Assembly (NCBI GenBank): GCA_003972845.1
Contig: QOAV01000056.1
Span: forward strand, 1-9,454
DNA: 9,454 bases
From: Gammaproteobacteria bacterium
Lineage (GTDB): Bacteria > Pseudomonadota > Gammaproteobacteria > QOAV01
Reading direction: 5' to 3'
The notes below the pieces were generated by a model. The model saw nothing but the letters and a program-made list of their open reading frames with translations. It ran no database searches and was not told the DNA's origin. Below, one piece after another: positions 1 through 8,990 of this stretch (within the stretch, counting starts at the first letter, position 1; each line of letters begins with the position of its first letter). A program made the position numbers and the translations under genes.

Positions 1-298
1 CGGTGTAATTGTCACCCAGTTCCTTCTGAATCAGGTCGCGCGCCTTCAACTGGGCTTCGGTGTCGTGGAATCTAAACTGCAGGCGATTGTTTTGCAGCAG
101 GCCGCTTTTGGTTCCCAGCCCGGCTTTTTTCAGCGCACCTTCTATGCGAGCCTCGACTGCCGCGTCCACCTTGCTGGTGCGCTGGCCCGACACCTGCACC
201 GCCGGGTCTTCACCAAACAGATTGGGCAGGGCGTACAGAAACCCCGGTATGACAATCGCCAGGATCAGAAGATATTTCCATAAAGGGTAACGGTTCAT
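1..298 (-). CDS. secD: Protein translocase subunit SecD, N-terminal part (runs off the left edge)
   Basis: SecD is an inner-membrane accessory subunit of the Sec translocase. With SecF and YajC it uses the proton motive force to help pull exported proteins across the membrane. Only the first 99 codons are present, starting at ATG 298 (MNRYPLWKYLL). Visible features are a short basic N-terminus, the first transmembrane helix at about residues 8-26, and the start of the large periplasmic domain, with a conserved-looking YALPNLFGEDPAVQVSG segment just after the helix. A GGAG sequence lies 11 bases before the ATG. The gene follows yajC by 74 bases on the same strand, the usual queA-tgt-yajC-secD-secF order, and is probably co-transcribed with it. 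The identification rests on the N-terminus plus this context. Confidence 0.93.
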   Translation of the reverse strand, partial: MNRYPLWKYLLILAIVIPGFLYALPNLFGEDPAVQVSGQRTSKVDAAVEARIEGALKKAGLGTKSGLLQNNRLQFRFHDTEAQLKARDLIQKELGDNYT

Positions 299-372
299 CG
301 AGAACGGAACTCCGTGCAGGGATGCGTCAGGCCAGTGCCGTGGCGCTGACCCGACTGTATAAATCGGGACTG

Positions 373-711
373 TCAGTCTTTCTTGATCGTGCCTTTTGGC
401 ATCAGGCTTTGAATGGCGGAACGCTGCACCTTGATCTGGACGCCATCGGCCACTTCCAGAGTGACAAAATTATCGCCAATCTTGACAATCTTGCCCAGAG
501 TGCCGCCATTGGTGACGACTTCGTCGTTTTTCTGCAAAGCGGCAAGCATGGCCTGGTGCTCTTTCATTTTCTTCTGCTGAGGACGAATCAGCATAAAATA
601 AAACAGCAAAAAAATGACTATCAGCGGCAAAAACTGCGCAATCGTCGCGCCGGGTCCGGCCGGTCCGGCGGGAGCCGCTTCCGCCCAGGCATTCGAAATC
701 AGTAACATCAT
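373..711 (-). CDS. yajC: Preprotein translocase subunit YajC
   Basis: YajC is a small single-span inner-membrane protein that associates with SecDF and the SecYEG translocon. The 112-residue length is normal for the family. There is an Ala/Gly/Pro-rich N-terminal stretch (residues 10-22), one hydrophobic helix at about 25-42 (FLPLIVIFLLFYFMLIRP), the conserved basic RPQQKKMKEH at 43-52, and a small beta-rich cytoplasmic domain with the typical GD(E/D)VVTNGG-like segment (KNDEVVTNGGTLGKI, 61-75). Two adjacent ATG codons (711 and 708) are possible starts. GGAG at 722-719, seven bases before the first, favours 711. It lies 30 bases after tgt and 74 bases before secD on the same strand. Confidence 0.96.
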   Translation of the reverse strand: MMLLISNAWAEAAPAGPAGPGATIAQFLPLIVIFLLFYFMLIRPQQKKMKEHQAMLAALQKNDEVVTNGGTLGKIVKIGDNFVTLEVADGVQIKVQRSAIQSLMPKGTIKKD

Positions 712-741
712 GGTTCATCTCCAACCGTGAAAAGCGGCGTA

Positions 742-2897
<2,156 letters not shown>

Positions 2898-2928
2898 GGC
2901 GGCGGAGAATAACAGGTTTATGCGCCAG

Positions 2929-3267
2929 TCAAACAGGCAGAATCCGGGTGTCGCCGCTTTCCCGCTCGATCACGAAAACCAGTTCGCAGTATTCCGTGGT
3001 TTCATTCTCCGGCGTCGGATCATCGGCGCAGGCGCAACCGGCAATGACGCCGGTGTAGAATATGGCGACCTTGGCCCTGATCGACCCGCCATCCTCTTCC
3101 ACGCGCAACACCACGGCGCTGAAGCCTTCGCCTTGGGCGACGCTGCCCTGGGCAAGATTTTCCTGCAGCGGCAGCAAATCGGGGTCCAGCGACTGAATTT
3201 CCTGTTTCAGTACACGGCCGAAATCATCGCTACCACAGGCCGCGGCGCTTTTCGTCATGCTGATCAC
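2929..3267 (-). CDS. Small conserved-looking hypothetical protein upstream of queA
   Basis: The function is unknown. The product has 112 residues, no signal peptide and no membrane helix, and is acidic, so it is probably cytoplasmic. An N-terminal part with LPLQENLAQGS (32-42) is followed by a beta-rich core (SAVVLRVEE, 50-58; IRAKVAIFYTGVIAGCACADDPTP, 63-86) and YCELVFVIERE (93-103). Three cysteines, C78, C80 and C94, with the adjacent Asp83/Asp84, might bind metal, but this is inference. From memory, similar short proteins with an IFY-GVIAGC-CADDPTP-like core occur in other beta- and gammaproteobacteria. The start chosen is GTG 3267, with AAAGGA nine bases upstream; ATG 3258 is an alternative. 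A perfect TATAAT at 3305-3300 on this strand would give a leader of about 26 bases. It stands 31 bases before queA. Confidence 0.82.
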   Translation of the reverse strand: MISMTKSAAACGSDDFGRVLKQEIQSLDPDLLPLQENLAQGSVAQGEGFSAVVLRVEEDGGSIRAKVAIFYTGVIAGCACADDPTPENETTEYCELVFVIERESGDTRILPV

Positions 3268-3279
3268 TCAAATTTTCCT

Positions 3280-3307
3280 TTGCCGCTCATGGGCATTTCA
3301 TTATACT
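3280..3307 (+). promoter_or_regulatory. Candidate sigma-70 promoter of tRNA-Leu with GC-rich discriminator
   Basis: TTGCCG (3280-3285), a 16-base spacer and TATACT (3302-3307) sit 22 bases before the mature tRNA 5' end. The bases just after the -10, CCGCGCC at 3308-3314, form a GC-rich discriminator, as is usual for stable-RNA promoters under stringent (ppGpp/DksA) control. The box match is seen directly; stringent control is inferred from the class of gene. Confidence 0.6.
3300..3305 (-). promoter_or_regulatory. Candidate -10 element for the hypothetical-queA-tgt transcript
   Basis: The minus strand reads TATAAT exactly. Transcription starting about seven bases downstream (near 3293) would give a leader of about 26 bases containing the AAAGGA ribosome site of the GTG 3267 gene. 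The -35 region is poor (TTAAGG with an 18-base spacer). The element overlaps the tRNA-Leu -10 on the other strand. Placement is by inspection only. Confidence 0.45.
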
Positions 3308-3329
3308 CCGCGCCACCAAAGCTCCTTAA

Positions 3330-3416
3330 GCCGAGGTGGCGAAATTGGTAGACGCAGGGGATTCAAAATCCCCCGGTGGCGACACCGTGCCGGTTCAAGT
3401 CCGGCCCTCGGTACCA
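3330..3416 (+). tRNA. tRNA-Leu, anticodon CAA
   Basis: The 87-base gene folds into a class II (long variable arm) cloverleaf and reads UUG codons. The acceptor strand GCCGAGG pairs with CCTCGGT (first pair G-U). The anticodon stem GGGGA/TCCCC encloses the loop TTCAAAA, with anticodon CAA at 3364-3366. The variable arm is CGGTGGCGACACCG, and the T arm is GCCGG TTCAAGT CCGGC. The CCA end (3414-3416) is encoded. It closely resembles E. coli leuX. It has its own promoter upstream and a terminator just downstream, so it is a single-gene unit. Confidence 0.98.
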
Positions 3417-3422
3417 AATGGC

Positions 3423-3465
3423 AAAACCCGCATGGCGATGGCAACCGCGTCGTGCGGGTTTTTTT
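3423..3465 (+). terminator. Rho-independent terminator of tRNA-Leu
   Basis: AAAACCCGCA (3423-3432) pairs perfectly with TGCGGGTTTT (3453-3462). The stem can extend inward through G-C and G-U pairs to about 3437/3448, and is followed by T residues through 3465. It begins seven bases after the tRNA CCA end and separates the tRNA from modA. Confidence 0.9.
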
Positions 3466-3565
3466 ATCAGCTCCGAGTACACCCCACCAGCCGGAATAGC
3501 AAACCCCGACTGATTTTTCGTTTATATTTGCACTCATCCAGAAACACGTTGTCACAGCAACCATC

Positions 3566-4303
3566 ATGCGATCCGTACTTTCGGCAATATTGTTAACGTT
3601 TTACACCAGCTTCGCTATGGCTGGCGAAATCCACGTCGCTGTGGCCAGTAATTTTCTGCCGGCGGCTAAGCAACTGGCGCGGGAATTCGCAGAGAAAACC
3701 GGCCACCAGGTCACACTGGCCGGCGGCTCCACCGGAAAACTGTATGCGCAGATCACCCATGGCGCACCGTTTGAAGCTTTTTTCGCCGCCGATGAAAAGC
3801 GCCCCAAACTGCTGGAACAACAAGGCGTGGCATTACCCGGCAGCCGTTTCACCTACGCCATCGGCAGACTGGTGCTGTGGAGTCCCCGCACCGCTCTGGT
3901 CGACCCGCAGGGCGAAGTGCTGAAATCCGGCGATTTCCGCCATCTGGCTCTCGCCAACCCCAAACTGGCGCCCTATGGCCGCGCCGCCGAACAGGTTCTG
4001 CGCAAACTCAAACGCTGGGATGCCCTGCAGGAACGTCTGGTGCGCGGCGAGAATATCGGCCAGACCTGCCAGTTCGTGAAAAGTGGCAATGCGGCTCTGG
4101 GTTTTGTCGCCCGCAGCCAGCTGCGCCAGCCCGGCACAGCGGCTCCAGGCTCGATCTGGGAAGTCCCGCAAGCACTGTATGATCCACTGCTACAACAGGC
4201 CGTTCTGCTGAAACAGAATGATGCGGCGCAGGCATTCCTGGCCTTTGTACGCAGCGAAGCAGGCCGTAAAATCATTCGCCAATCAGGATATGACACCCCG
4301 TGA
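3566..4303 (+). CDS. modA: Molybdate ABC transporter, periplasmic binding protein
   Basis: ModA captures molybdate (or tungstate) in the periplasm and delivers it to ModBC. The 245-residue precursor starts with a signal peptide ([19 protein letters not shown], probable cut after residue 19 in AMA-GE). The mature protein shows the family pattern: [15 protein letters not shown] (24-38), [11 protein letters not shown] (53-63), FEAFFAADE (69-77), [15 protein letters not shown] (127-141) and GNAALGFV (174-181). Likely ligands are S28/N29, S55/T56 and Y137. In mature numbering Tyr118 coincides with the ligand I recall for Azotobacter ModA2, so this resembles that subgroup more than E. coli ModA. 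No clear Shine-Dalgarno precedes ATG 3566. A lone -10-like TATATT lies at 3523-3528. The stop overlaps the modB start. Confidence 0.96.
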   Translation: MRSVLSAILLTFYTSFAMAGEIHVAVASNFLPAAKQLAREFAEKTGHQVTLAGGSTGKLYAQITHGAPFEAFFAADEKRPKLLEQQGVALPGSRFTYAIGRLVLWSPRTALVDPQGEVLKSGDFRHLALANPKLAPYGRAAEQVLRKLKRWDALQERLVRGENIGQTCQFVKSGNAALGFVARSQLRQPGTAAPGSIWEVPQALYDPLLQQAVLLKQNDAAQAFLAFVRSEAGRKIIRQSGYDTP

Positions 4304-4983
4304 TGCTGGCTGAACAGGATCTCACCGCGCTGTGGATTTCACTGAAACTGGCAGCCCTGACCACCATCATTTTGCTTATCATCGGCACGCCGCTGGCCTG
4401 GTGGCTGGCGCGTTCCCGCGCGCGCCTGAAGTTTCTGGCCGAGGCGCTGGTGGCGCTGCCTCTGGTACTGCCGCCCACGGTGCTGGGCTTCTATCTGCTG
4501 GTGGCTCTGGGCCCCGATGGTCCGCTGGGCCGCGCCATGCAGGCCGTGGGCGGCGAACCGCTGGCGTTCACGTTCACGGGTCTGGTGATCGGTTCCGTGC
4601 TGTACTCCCTGCCGTTTGTGGTGCAGCCGCTGCAGAACGCTTTTGCCGCCATCGGTCAGCGGCCGCTGGAAGTCGCCGCCACCCTGGGCGCATCGCCGCT
4701 GGATCGATTCTTCTCTGTCGCCATGCCGCTGGCCCGACCCGGTTTTCTCACCGCCGCAGTGCTGGGCTTTGCTCATACTCTGGGCGAATTCGGCGTGGTG
4801 CTGATGATCGGCGGCAATATCCCGGGCAAGACCCAGGTCCTTTCCATCGCCATATACGACCACGTGGAAGCACTGGAATACGACCAGGCACAGTGGATAT
4901 CCGGCGGCCTGCTGCTGCTTTCGTTCCTGTTGCTGATGATGGTTTACGCCTTCAACCGCCGCTTTGCCGAGGCGCGATTGTGA
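4303..4983 (+). CDS. modB: Molybdate ABC transporter, permease subunit
   Basis: ModB forms the membrane channel of the molybdate importer as a dimer. About 226 residues are predicted, with roughly five hydrophobic helices; clear ones are at the N-terminus ([25 protein letters not shown]), in [22 protein letters not shown] and [15 protein letters not shown], and near the C-terminus ([17 protein letters not shown]). The cytoplasmic EAA loop that contacts ModC is [40 protein letters not shown] is typical of molybdate and sulfate permeases. ATG 4303 shares one base with the modA stop. GTG 4300 is an alternative start that would make a four-base GTGA overlap like the one between modB and modC. Both layouts imply translational coupling. 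Confidence 0.96.
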   Translation: MLAEQDLTALWISLKLAALTTIILLIIGTPLAWWLARSRARLKFLAEALVALPLVLPPTVLGFYLLVALGPDGPLGRAMQAVGGEPLAFTFTGLVIGSVLYSLPFVVQPLQNAFAAIGQRPLEVAATLGASPLDRFFSVAMPLARPGFLTAAVLGFAHTLGEFGVVLMIGGNIPGKTQVLSIAIYDHVEALEYDQAQWISGGLLLLSFLLLMMVYAFNRRFAEARL

Positions 4984-6050
4984 ACCCTATCGAAGCGCGT
5001 TTGCGCATGCAGCGGGACGATTTCCAACTGGACATCGACCTGAATATTCCCGGCCACGGCGTCACCGCTCTGTTCGGCCCTTCCGGCTGTGGCAAAACCA
5101 GCCTGCTTCGCGCCATCGCCGGGCTGGAACCCGGCGTCAGCGGCAGCCTCAGTGTTTGCGGTAAAAACTGGCAGGGGGAACGACACTTCCTGCCGCCGCA
5201 CAAGCGCCCCGTCGGTTACGTATTTCAGGAACCGAGCCTGTTCCCTCACCTGAACGTGCGAGACAATCTGCAATACGGTCTGAAGCGGCTGAACAAACGT
5301 CAGCGCCGCGTGTCCCTGGAGCAGGCAGTTGAATTGCTGGGCATCGGCGAACTGCTGCAGCGCAAGCCGCAACAGCTTTCCGGCGGCGAACAGCAGCGTG
5401 TGGCCATCGCCCGTGCTCTGGCTGTCAGCCCCGCCCTGCTGCTCATGGACGAACCACTGGCGGCTCTCGACGAAGCGCTGAAACAGGAAATATTGCCCTG
5501 GCTGGAATCCCTGCACCGCGAACTGGATATACCGGTGCTCTACGTCAGCCATTCCCGCGACGAGGTGGCGCGACTGGCGGACCATCTGGTGCTGCTGAAT
5601 ACTGGCCGGGTCGAAGCTGCGGGATCGGTCAGCGATCTGTTCTCGCGTCTTGATCTGTCGCTGGCGCACCGGCCGGATACGGAAACGGTCATCGAAACCA
5701 TTGTCGCCGGTTACGACGGCGAGTTCAGACTCGCCGCCCTGAGTTTCCCCGGCGGGCGTTTTCGCATCGCCGACCGGCCAGCCCTGGGCAGACACGCGCG
5801 CCTGCAGGTCAAGGCAAACGATGTCAGCATCACCCTGAAATGGCCGGAACAGACCAGCATTCTCAATATCTTTCCGGCCACCGTGGACACCTTGGCCGAC
5901 GACGGCGAGGCGCGCGTGATCGTGCGCCTGATGCTGGATGGCAATGTCCCCCTGCTCGCCCGCATCACACGCAAATCGGCCGCTGAACTGAACCTGGAGT
6001 CGGGAGCGAAAGTCTTTGCACAAGTAAAAAGCGTAGCGCTGCTGAGCTGA
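4980..6050 (+). CDS. modC: Molybdate ABC transporter, ATP-binding subunit
   Basis: ModC hydrolyses ATP to drive molybdate import through ModB. The start is GTG 4980, overlapping the modB stop by four bases (GTGA) with GAGG seven bases upstream. The frame is open further back to 4332, but that part is only the shifted frame of modB. The 356 residues carry Walker A GPSGCGKT (33-40), the Q-loop Q83, signature LSGGEQQR (133-140), Walker B LLLMDEP (153-159), the D-loop at 160-164 and switch H191. After about residue 235 comes a regulatory part ending in a TOBE/Mop domain (about 291-354; [11 protein letters not shown] at its start), which binds molybdate in this family. Length and domain order match E. 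coli ModC (about 352 residues). All catalytic residues are present. Confidence 0.97.
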   Translation: MNPIEARLRMQRDDFQLDIDLNIPGHGVTALFGPSGCGKTSLLRAIAGLEPGVSGSLSVCGKNWQGERHFLPPHKRPVGYVFQEPSLFPHLNVRDNLQYGLKRLNKRQRRVSLEQAVELLGIGELLQRKPQQLSGGEQQRVAIARALAVSPALLLMDEPLAALDEALKQEILPWLESLHRELDIPVLYVSHSRDEVARLADHLVLLNTGRVEAAGSVSDLFSRLDLSLAHRPDTETVIETIVAGYDGEFRLAALSFPGGRFRIADRPALGRHARLQVKANDVSITLKWPEQTSILNIFPATVDTLADDGEARVIVRLMLDGNVPLLARITRKSAAELNLESGAKVFAQVKSVALLS

Positions 6051-6133
6051 ACCCATTGCGGCGGCACGCAACCGGCTTTGCCAGCATACGCTCCAGACGT
6101 TAAAGTCGCGGCAACAGAAAACAAGACAAAGCC

Positions 6134-6898
6134 ATGGCCACTCTATTCATCTCCGACCTGCACCTGTCGCCGCAACGGCCGCAAATCATCCAGCTTTTTT
6201 TCCAGTTTCTGCAAAAACAGGCCAGCGCCGCCGAGGCCCTGTACATACTCGGCGACTTTTTCGAGTTCTGGATCGGCGACGACGCCGGGCTGGGGCCGGA
6301 GTACCAGCCGGTAAACCAGGCTCTGCAGCAATTCACCGCCAGCGGCATACCGGTATTTTTTATGGGTGGTAACCGCGACTTTCTGGTGGGCCGGGACTGG
6401 GCCGGGCATGTGGGCGTACAACTCATGCAGCCGGAAACCGTGATCGACCTGTACGGCGAGCGGGTGTTGCTGCTGCACGGCGACAGCCTGACCACCGACG
6501 ACGAAAAACAGCAGGCTTTCCGCAACATGGTGATGGACCCGCAATGGCAGGCGATGTTTCTGTCCAAACCCATCCCCGAACTCCTGGAAATGGCGCAACA
6601 GGCGCGCTTGGAAAGCCAAAAGCATCAATCAGGCATGCACGAGGAAATCATGGACGTGAATACGGACGCAGTGGCAGCGGTCATGCGCAAACACGGCGTC
6701 ACCCGGCTGATACACGGCCATACCCACCGTCCCCACATGCATGAGCTGATGCTGGACGGCAAACCCGCCCAGCGCATCGTGCTGGCGGACTGGTATGAGC
6801 GCGGAAATGTGTTGCAGGTCAGGAAGGACCGGTTCGAGCTGAATTATTTTGACGCAAAGCAATCTGGCCAGGACAATGGCGGCCGCGCCGTAAAATAA
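6134..6898 (+). CDS. lpxH: UDP-2,3-diacylglucosamine diphosphatase
   Basis: LpxH hydrolyses UDP-2,3-diacylglucosamine to lipid X and UMP, the fourth step of lipid A synthesis, as a peripheral inner-membrane enzyme with two Mn ions. The 254 residues have the calcineurin-like metallophosphatase motifs in order: SDLHLS (D8, H10), GDFFEFWIGDD (D41), GGNRDFL (N80), LLLHGD (H115) and HGHTHRP (H196, H198). These positions match the E. coli LpxH metal ligands almost number for number. YER...VL near the C-terminus is also typical. ATG 6134 is fixed by the N-terminal match; no Shine-Dalgarno is seen. An 83-base gap after modC has no convincing terminator, only a weak TTGCG/CGCAA hairpin at 6056-6071 without a T run, so read-through from modABC is possible. 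Confidence 0.97.
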   Translation: MATLFISDLHLSPQRPQIIQLFFQFLQKQASAAEALYILGDFFEFWIGDDAGLGPEYQPVNQALQQFTASGIPVFFMGGNRDFLVGRDWAGHVGVQLMQPETVIDLYGERVLLLHGDSLTTDDEKQQAFRNMVMDPQWQAMFLSKPIPELLEMAQQARLESQKHQSGMHEEIMDVNTDAVAAVMRKHGVTRLIHGHTHRPHMHELMLDGKPAQRIVLADWYERGNVLQVRKDRFELNYFDAKQSGQDNGGRAVK

Positions 6899-6917
6899 AA
6901 AACCGCCGTGCAGCGGT
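6890..6917 (-). terminator. Rho-independent terminator after the exported hypothetical gene
   Basis: On the minus strand ACCGC (6917-6913) pairs with GCGGT (6906-6902) across the six-base loop TGCACG, followed by a T-rich tail, TTTTTATTTTA. It starts nine bases after the TAA of the minus-strand gene. On the plus strand the same hairpin follows lpxH but has no T run, so it should work mainly leftward. The T-rich tail overlaps the lpxH stop codon. Confidence 0.75.
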
Positions 6918-6925
6918 AACACCTC

Positions 6926-7633
6926 TTATTCCCCCCGTATTTCCTCCATGGTCATGGTCTCCAGTCCATCCGGCACGGTAAACAGGCCGGCATCGGCGTT
7001 GAAGCTTTCCTCAAAATCGATCAATTCACGCAACCGCCCGCGCCAGTCCTGTTCACGCACGGGGAAGCCCCGGCGGTATTGACGCCCCGGCTCGAACACG
7101 CTGGCAGCCAGTTCGCAATCATTGACGAATTCCTTTGGCGCGGTGGCCAGGCCAACGGCCTGCTCCGAAGCCAGCACCTCGTTTAATTCTGTCAAGGCCC
7201 TGGCGGCATCCTGCAGCGCGCCGTCCAGGACAACAATATCATGGCAAACGGCATGATTAGTGCTGATGCGGTAATGGCGTGTGGGATGTCCAGCAATGGC
7301 GGGCAGCGGTCCGCCCTCCACCTCAGTAGTCTCGTTTTCGAACGGGACCGGTGGCTTCAGGCTGATCTCACTTTTTGAAATCAGCAAATCCGTGTTGTCT
7401 TCGAGGTTGATATTGTGGATCAGGCGTTTTTTGCGATCCAGTAGCAGATAGCCGCTGTTATCGCCGACGATATCCATGCGCATGAAATCGGGGCTGACCA
7501 GAATGCGGTGCTCCACTGGTTCGCTGCCGGGCATGTTTTCACGCACCACAATGCGGGCCGTTTCACTGCGGTCGGCCACGGCCGTCTGACTCAGGCAGCA
7601 GGCCAGCAGCAGAATGCGCAAAACATCGGACAT
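6926..7633 (-). CDS. Exported protein of unknown function
   Basis: I do not recognise this protein with certainty. The N-terminus (MSDVLRILLLACCLSQTAVA) is a signal peptide, with a probable cut in AVA-DRSE. A lipobox reading (LLAC) is possible but the hydrophobic part is short. Numbering from ATG 7639, which gives two extra residues, the following part (about 43-90: RILVSPDFMRMDIVGDNS, YLLLDRKKRLIHNINL) is beta-rich and loosely recalls DUF4412-type periplasmic domains. Two cysteines in the exported part, C132 and C175, could form a disulfide. The C-terminal third (QYRRGFPVREQDWRGRLRELIDFEE) looks helical. ATG 7633 is chosen because GAG lies six bases upstream; ATG 7639 is the alternative. It begins 18 bases after metZ on the same strand and ends at its own terminator, so it is probably the last gene of that transcript. 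Confidence 0.85.
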   Translation of the reverse strand: MSDVLRILLLACCLSQTAVADRSETARIVVRENMPGSEPVEHRILVSPDFMRMDIVGDNSGYLLLDRKKRLIHNINLEDNTDLLISKSEISLKPPVPFENETTEVEGGPLPAIAGHPTRHYRISTNHAVCHDIVVLDGALQDAARALTELNEVLASEQAVGLATAPKEFVNDCELAASVFEPGRQYRRGFPVREQDWRGRLRELIDFEESFNADAGLFTVPDGLETMTMEEIRGE

Positions 7634-7651
7634 GCCCATCTCAAATCGGCG

Positions 7652-8833
7652 TCAGATCGCCGCCAGACCCGTCTCCAGATCAGCTTTCAGATCATCCACA
7701 TGCTCCAGGCCCACCGACAGGCGTATTATATTGTCATGCACGCCGGCTGCATCGCGCTCTTCCTGACTCAGGCGGCCGTGGGTGGTGCTGGCGGGGTGGG
7801 TGATAATAGACTTGGTATCGCCCAGATTGGCGGTTTTGGAAACCAGCTCGGTGCCGTCGATCATGCGCCAGGCCGCCGCTCTGTCGCCTTTGATTGCAAA
7901 CGCCAGCACGCCGCCAAAACCCTGTTGCTGGTTTTTTGCCAGCTCATGCTGCGGATGCGACGCCAGACCGGGATAGTAGACTTTGCTCACTTCCGGCCGG
8001 GCTTCCAGCCACTGCGCCAGCATCAAGGCGTTGTCGCTGTGCGCCTGCATGCGCAGGCCCAGGGTTTCCATACCCTTCAAAAACACCCAGGCGTTGAACG
8101 GGCTCATGCAGGGACCGGCGCTACGCAGGAAACTGTATACCTGCTCACCGACTGTTTCATTCGAGCCCACCACTGCACCGCCCAGCACCCGGCCCTGTCC
8201 ATCCATGTATTTGGTGGCCGAATACACCGAAATATCCGCACCCAGTTCCAGCGGACGCTGCATCATCGGCGTCAGAAAGGTATTGTCCACCGCCAGCAGG
8301 GCGTCGTTGGCATGGGCCAGCTGCGCGAGAGCGGCAATATCGGCCAGCTCCATCAGCGGATTAGACGGCGTTTCCACGAACAGCATGCGGGTTTCCGGCC
8401 GTACGGCTTTTTTCCAGGCCTCGATATCGGTCATGTCCACATAGTCGAATTGAAGGCCGAAGCGGGCCAGAATTTTCTCGAACAATATGATGGTGGAGCC
8501 GAACAGGGAGCGCGACGTCAGCACATGATCGCCAGCGCTCAATACACCCATCATGGTGGCCAGCACGGCTGACATGCCGGACGCCGTGGCGACGCAGGAT
8601 TCTGCACCTTCCACCGCCGCCAGGCGCTGCTCGAAAGTACGCACCGTTGGATTGGTAAAACGGGAATAGATATTGCCCTCAGATTCACCCGAAAAACGCT
8701 GCGCCGCCTGCTCGGCGGAATCGTAGACGAAGCTGATGGTGGGAAAAATCGCTTCCGACTGTTCGCCTTCCGGCGTGCGCTGATAGCCGGCGCGCACCGC
8801 CAGCGTATCGCGATGGTATTTTTTCTCAGCCAT
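7652..8833 (-). CDS. metZ: O-succinylhomoserine sulfhydrylase
   Basis: MetZ is a PLP enzyme that makes homocysteine directly from O-succinylhomoserine and sulfide, bypassing cystathionine. The 393 residues follow the Cys/Met-metabolism family: DTLAVRAGYQRTPEGEQSEAIF (9-30) is typical of MetZ rather than MetB; YSRFTNPT (56-63) and ASGMSA (84-89) bind the cofactor phosphate. D183 pairs with the PLP ring and K208 in YSATKYMDGQG forms the Schiff base. SKTANLGDTKSIITHPASTTH (332-352) is the conserved C-terminal active-site segment. The frame is open back to 8908, but homology starts at ATG 8833, which overlaps the purF stop by eight bases. The purF-metZ order, known from Pseudomonas, supports MetZ over the closely related MetB. 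Annotation as cystathionine gamma-synthase is the main alternative. Confidence 0.94.
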   Translation of the reverse strand: MAEKKYHRDTLAVRAGYQRTPEGEQSEAIFPTISFVYDSAEQAAQRFSGESEGNIYSRFTNPTVRTFEQRLAAVEGAESCVATASGMSAVLATMMGVLSAGDHVLTSRSLFGSTIILFEKILARFGLQFDYVDMTDIEAWKKAVRPETRMLFVETPSNPLMELADIAALAQLAHANDALLAVDNTFLTPMMQRPLELGADISVYSATKYMDGQGRVLGGAVVGSNETVGEQVYSFLRSAGPCMSPFNAWVFLKGMETLGLRMQAHSDNALMLAQWLEARPEVSKVYYPGLASHPQHELAKNQQQGFGGVLAFAIKGDRAAAWRMIDGTELVSKTANLGDTKSIITHPASTTHGRLSQEERDAAGVHDNIIRLSVGLEHVDDLKADLETGLAAI

Positions 8834-8990
8834 GGTCCAGAGCCAGTTCCTGATGTTCTTCGGAACGCTGCTGTTTGGCCTTGTCGTTGCGCGCCTCGCC
8901 GATATCATGCAGGTAGGCCTCGTTCACCGTACCGGTGATATAGCGCCCGTCAAAACAGGAAGTATCGAATTCCTTCAGCTTCGGGTTGCC
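8826..8990 (-). pseudogene. purF: Amidophosphoribosyltransferase, C-terminal fragment
   Basis: PurF makes 5-phosphoribosylamine from PRPP and glutamine, the first step of purine synthesis. Only the last 54 residues remain, with the family tail GNPKLKEFDTSCFDGRYITG followed by TVNEAYLHDIGEARNDKAK. The glutaminase and phosphoribosyltransferase domains (about 450 residues) are missing because the sequence upstream switches to ychF. The stop overlaps the metZ start in ATGGCTGA, the native purF-metZ arrangement, so this fragment belongs to the main genome. It is labelled broken as it stands here; in the real genome the gene is probably intact. Confidence 0.85.

Noticed and set aside
346..376. An interrupted hairpin (CTGAC, CCGA / TCGG, GTCAG) spanning the yajC stop codon.
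   Set aside because: It is bulged and has no T run on the transcribed strand, so it is neither a terminator nor a recognisable regulatory element.
3518..3549. A possible ModE operator before modA, from the sequence CGTTTATATTTG.
   Set aside because: Only a left half-site is visible; the expected inverted right half is missing and no modE gene is in the window.
3301..3596. Open frames on both strands crossing tRNA-Leu, one beginning MAKLVDAGDSKSPGG.
   Set aside because: These are the familiar false proteins produced by translating a tRNA gene; the tRNA, its promoter and its terminator explain the sequence.
4332..4979. The modC frame stays open for about 650 bases upstream, giving an apparent 572-residue protein.
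   Set aside because: This stretch is the shifted frame of modB. Its Arg/His/Gly-rich composition and lack of family similarity mark it as a shadow; ModC homology begins at GTG 4980.
3330..6050. modABC as an island integrated at tRNA-Leu.
   Set aside because: I saw no repeat of the tRNA 3' end downstream, no integrase, and no change of GC or codon use in modABC relative to its neighbours.
4944..6071. A long open frame antisense to modC (375 codons).
   Set aside because: High GC codon use on the coding strand commonly leaves the antisense frame open. The translation is Gln/Arg/His-rich and unlike any protein family I know.
7508..8572. A 354-codon open frame on the plus strand across metZ and the exported protein gene.
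   Set aside because: It is antisense to two well-supported genes, has a His/Gln/Arg-rich composition and no recognisable domain.
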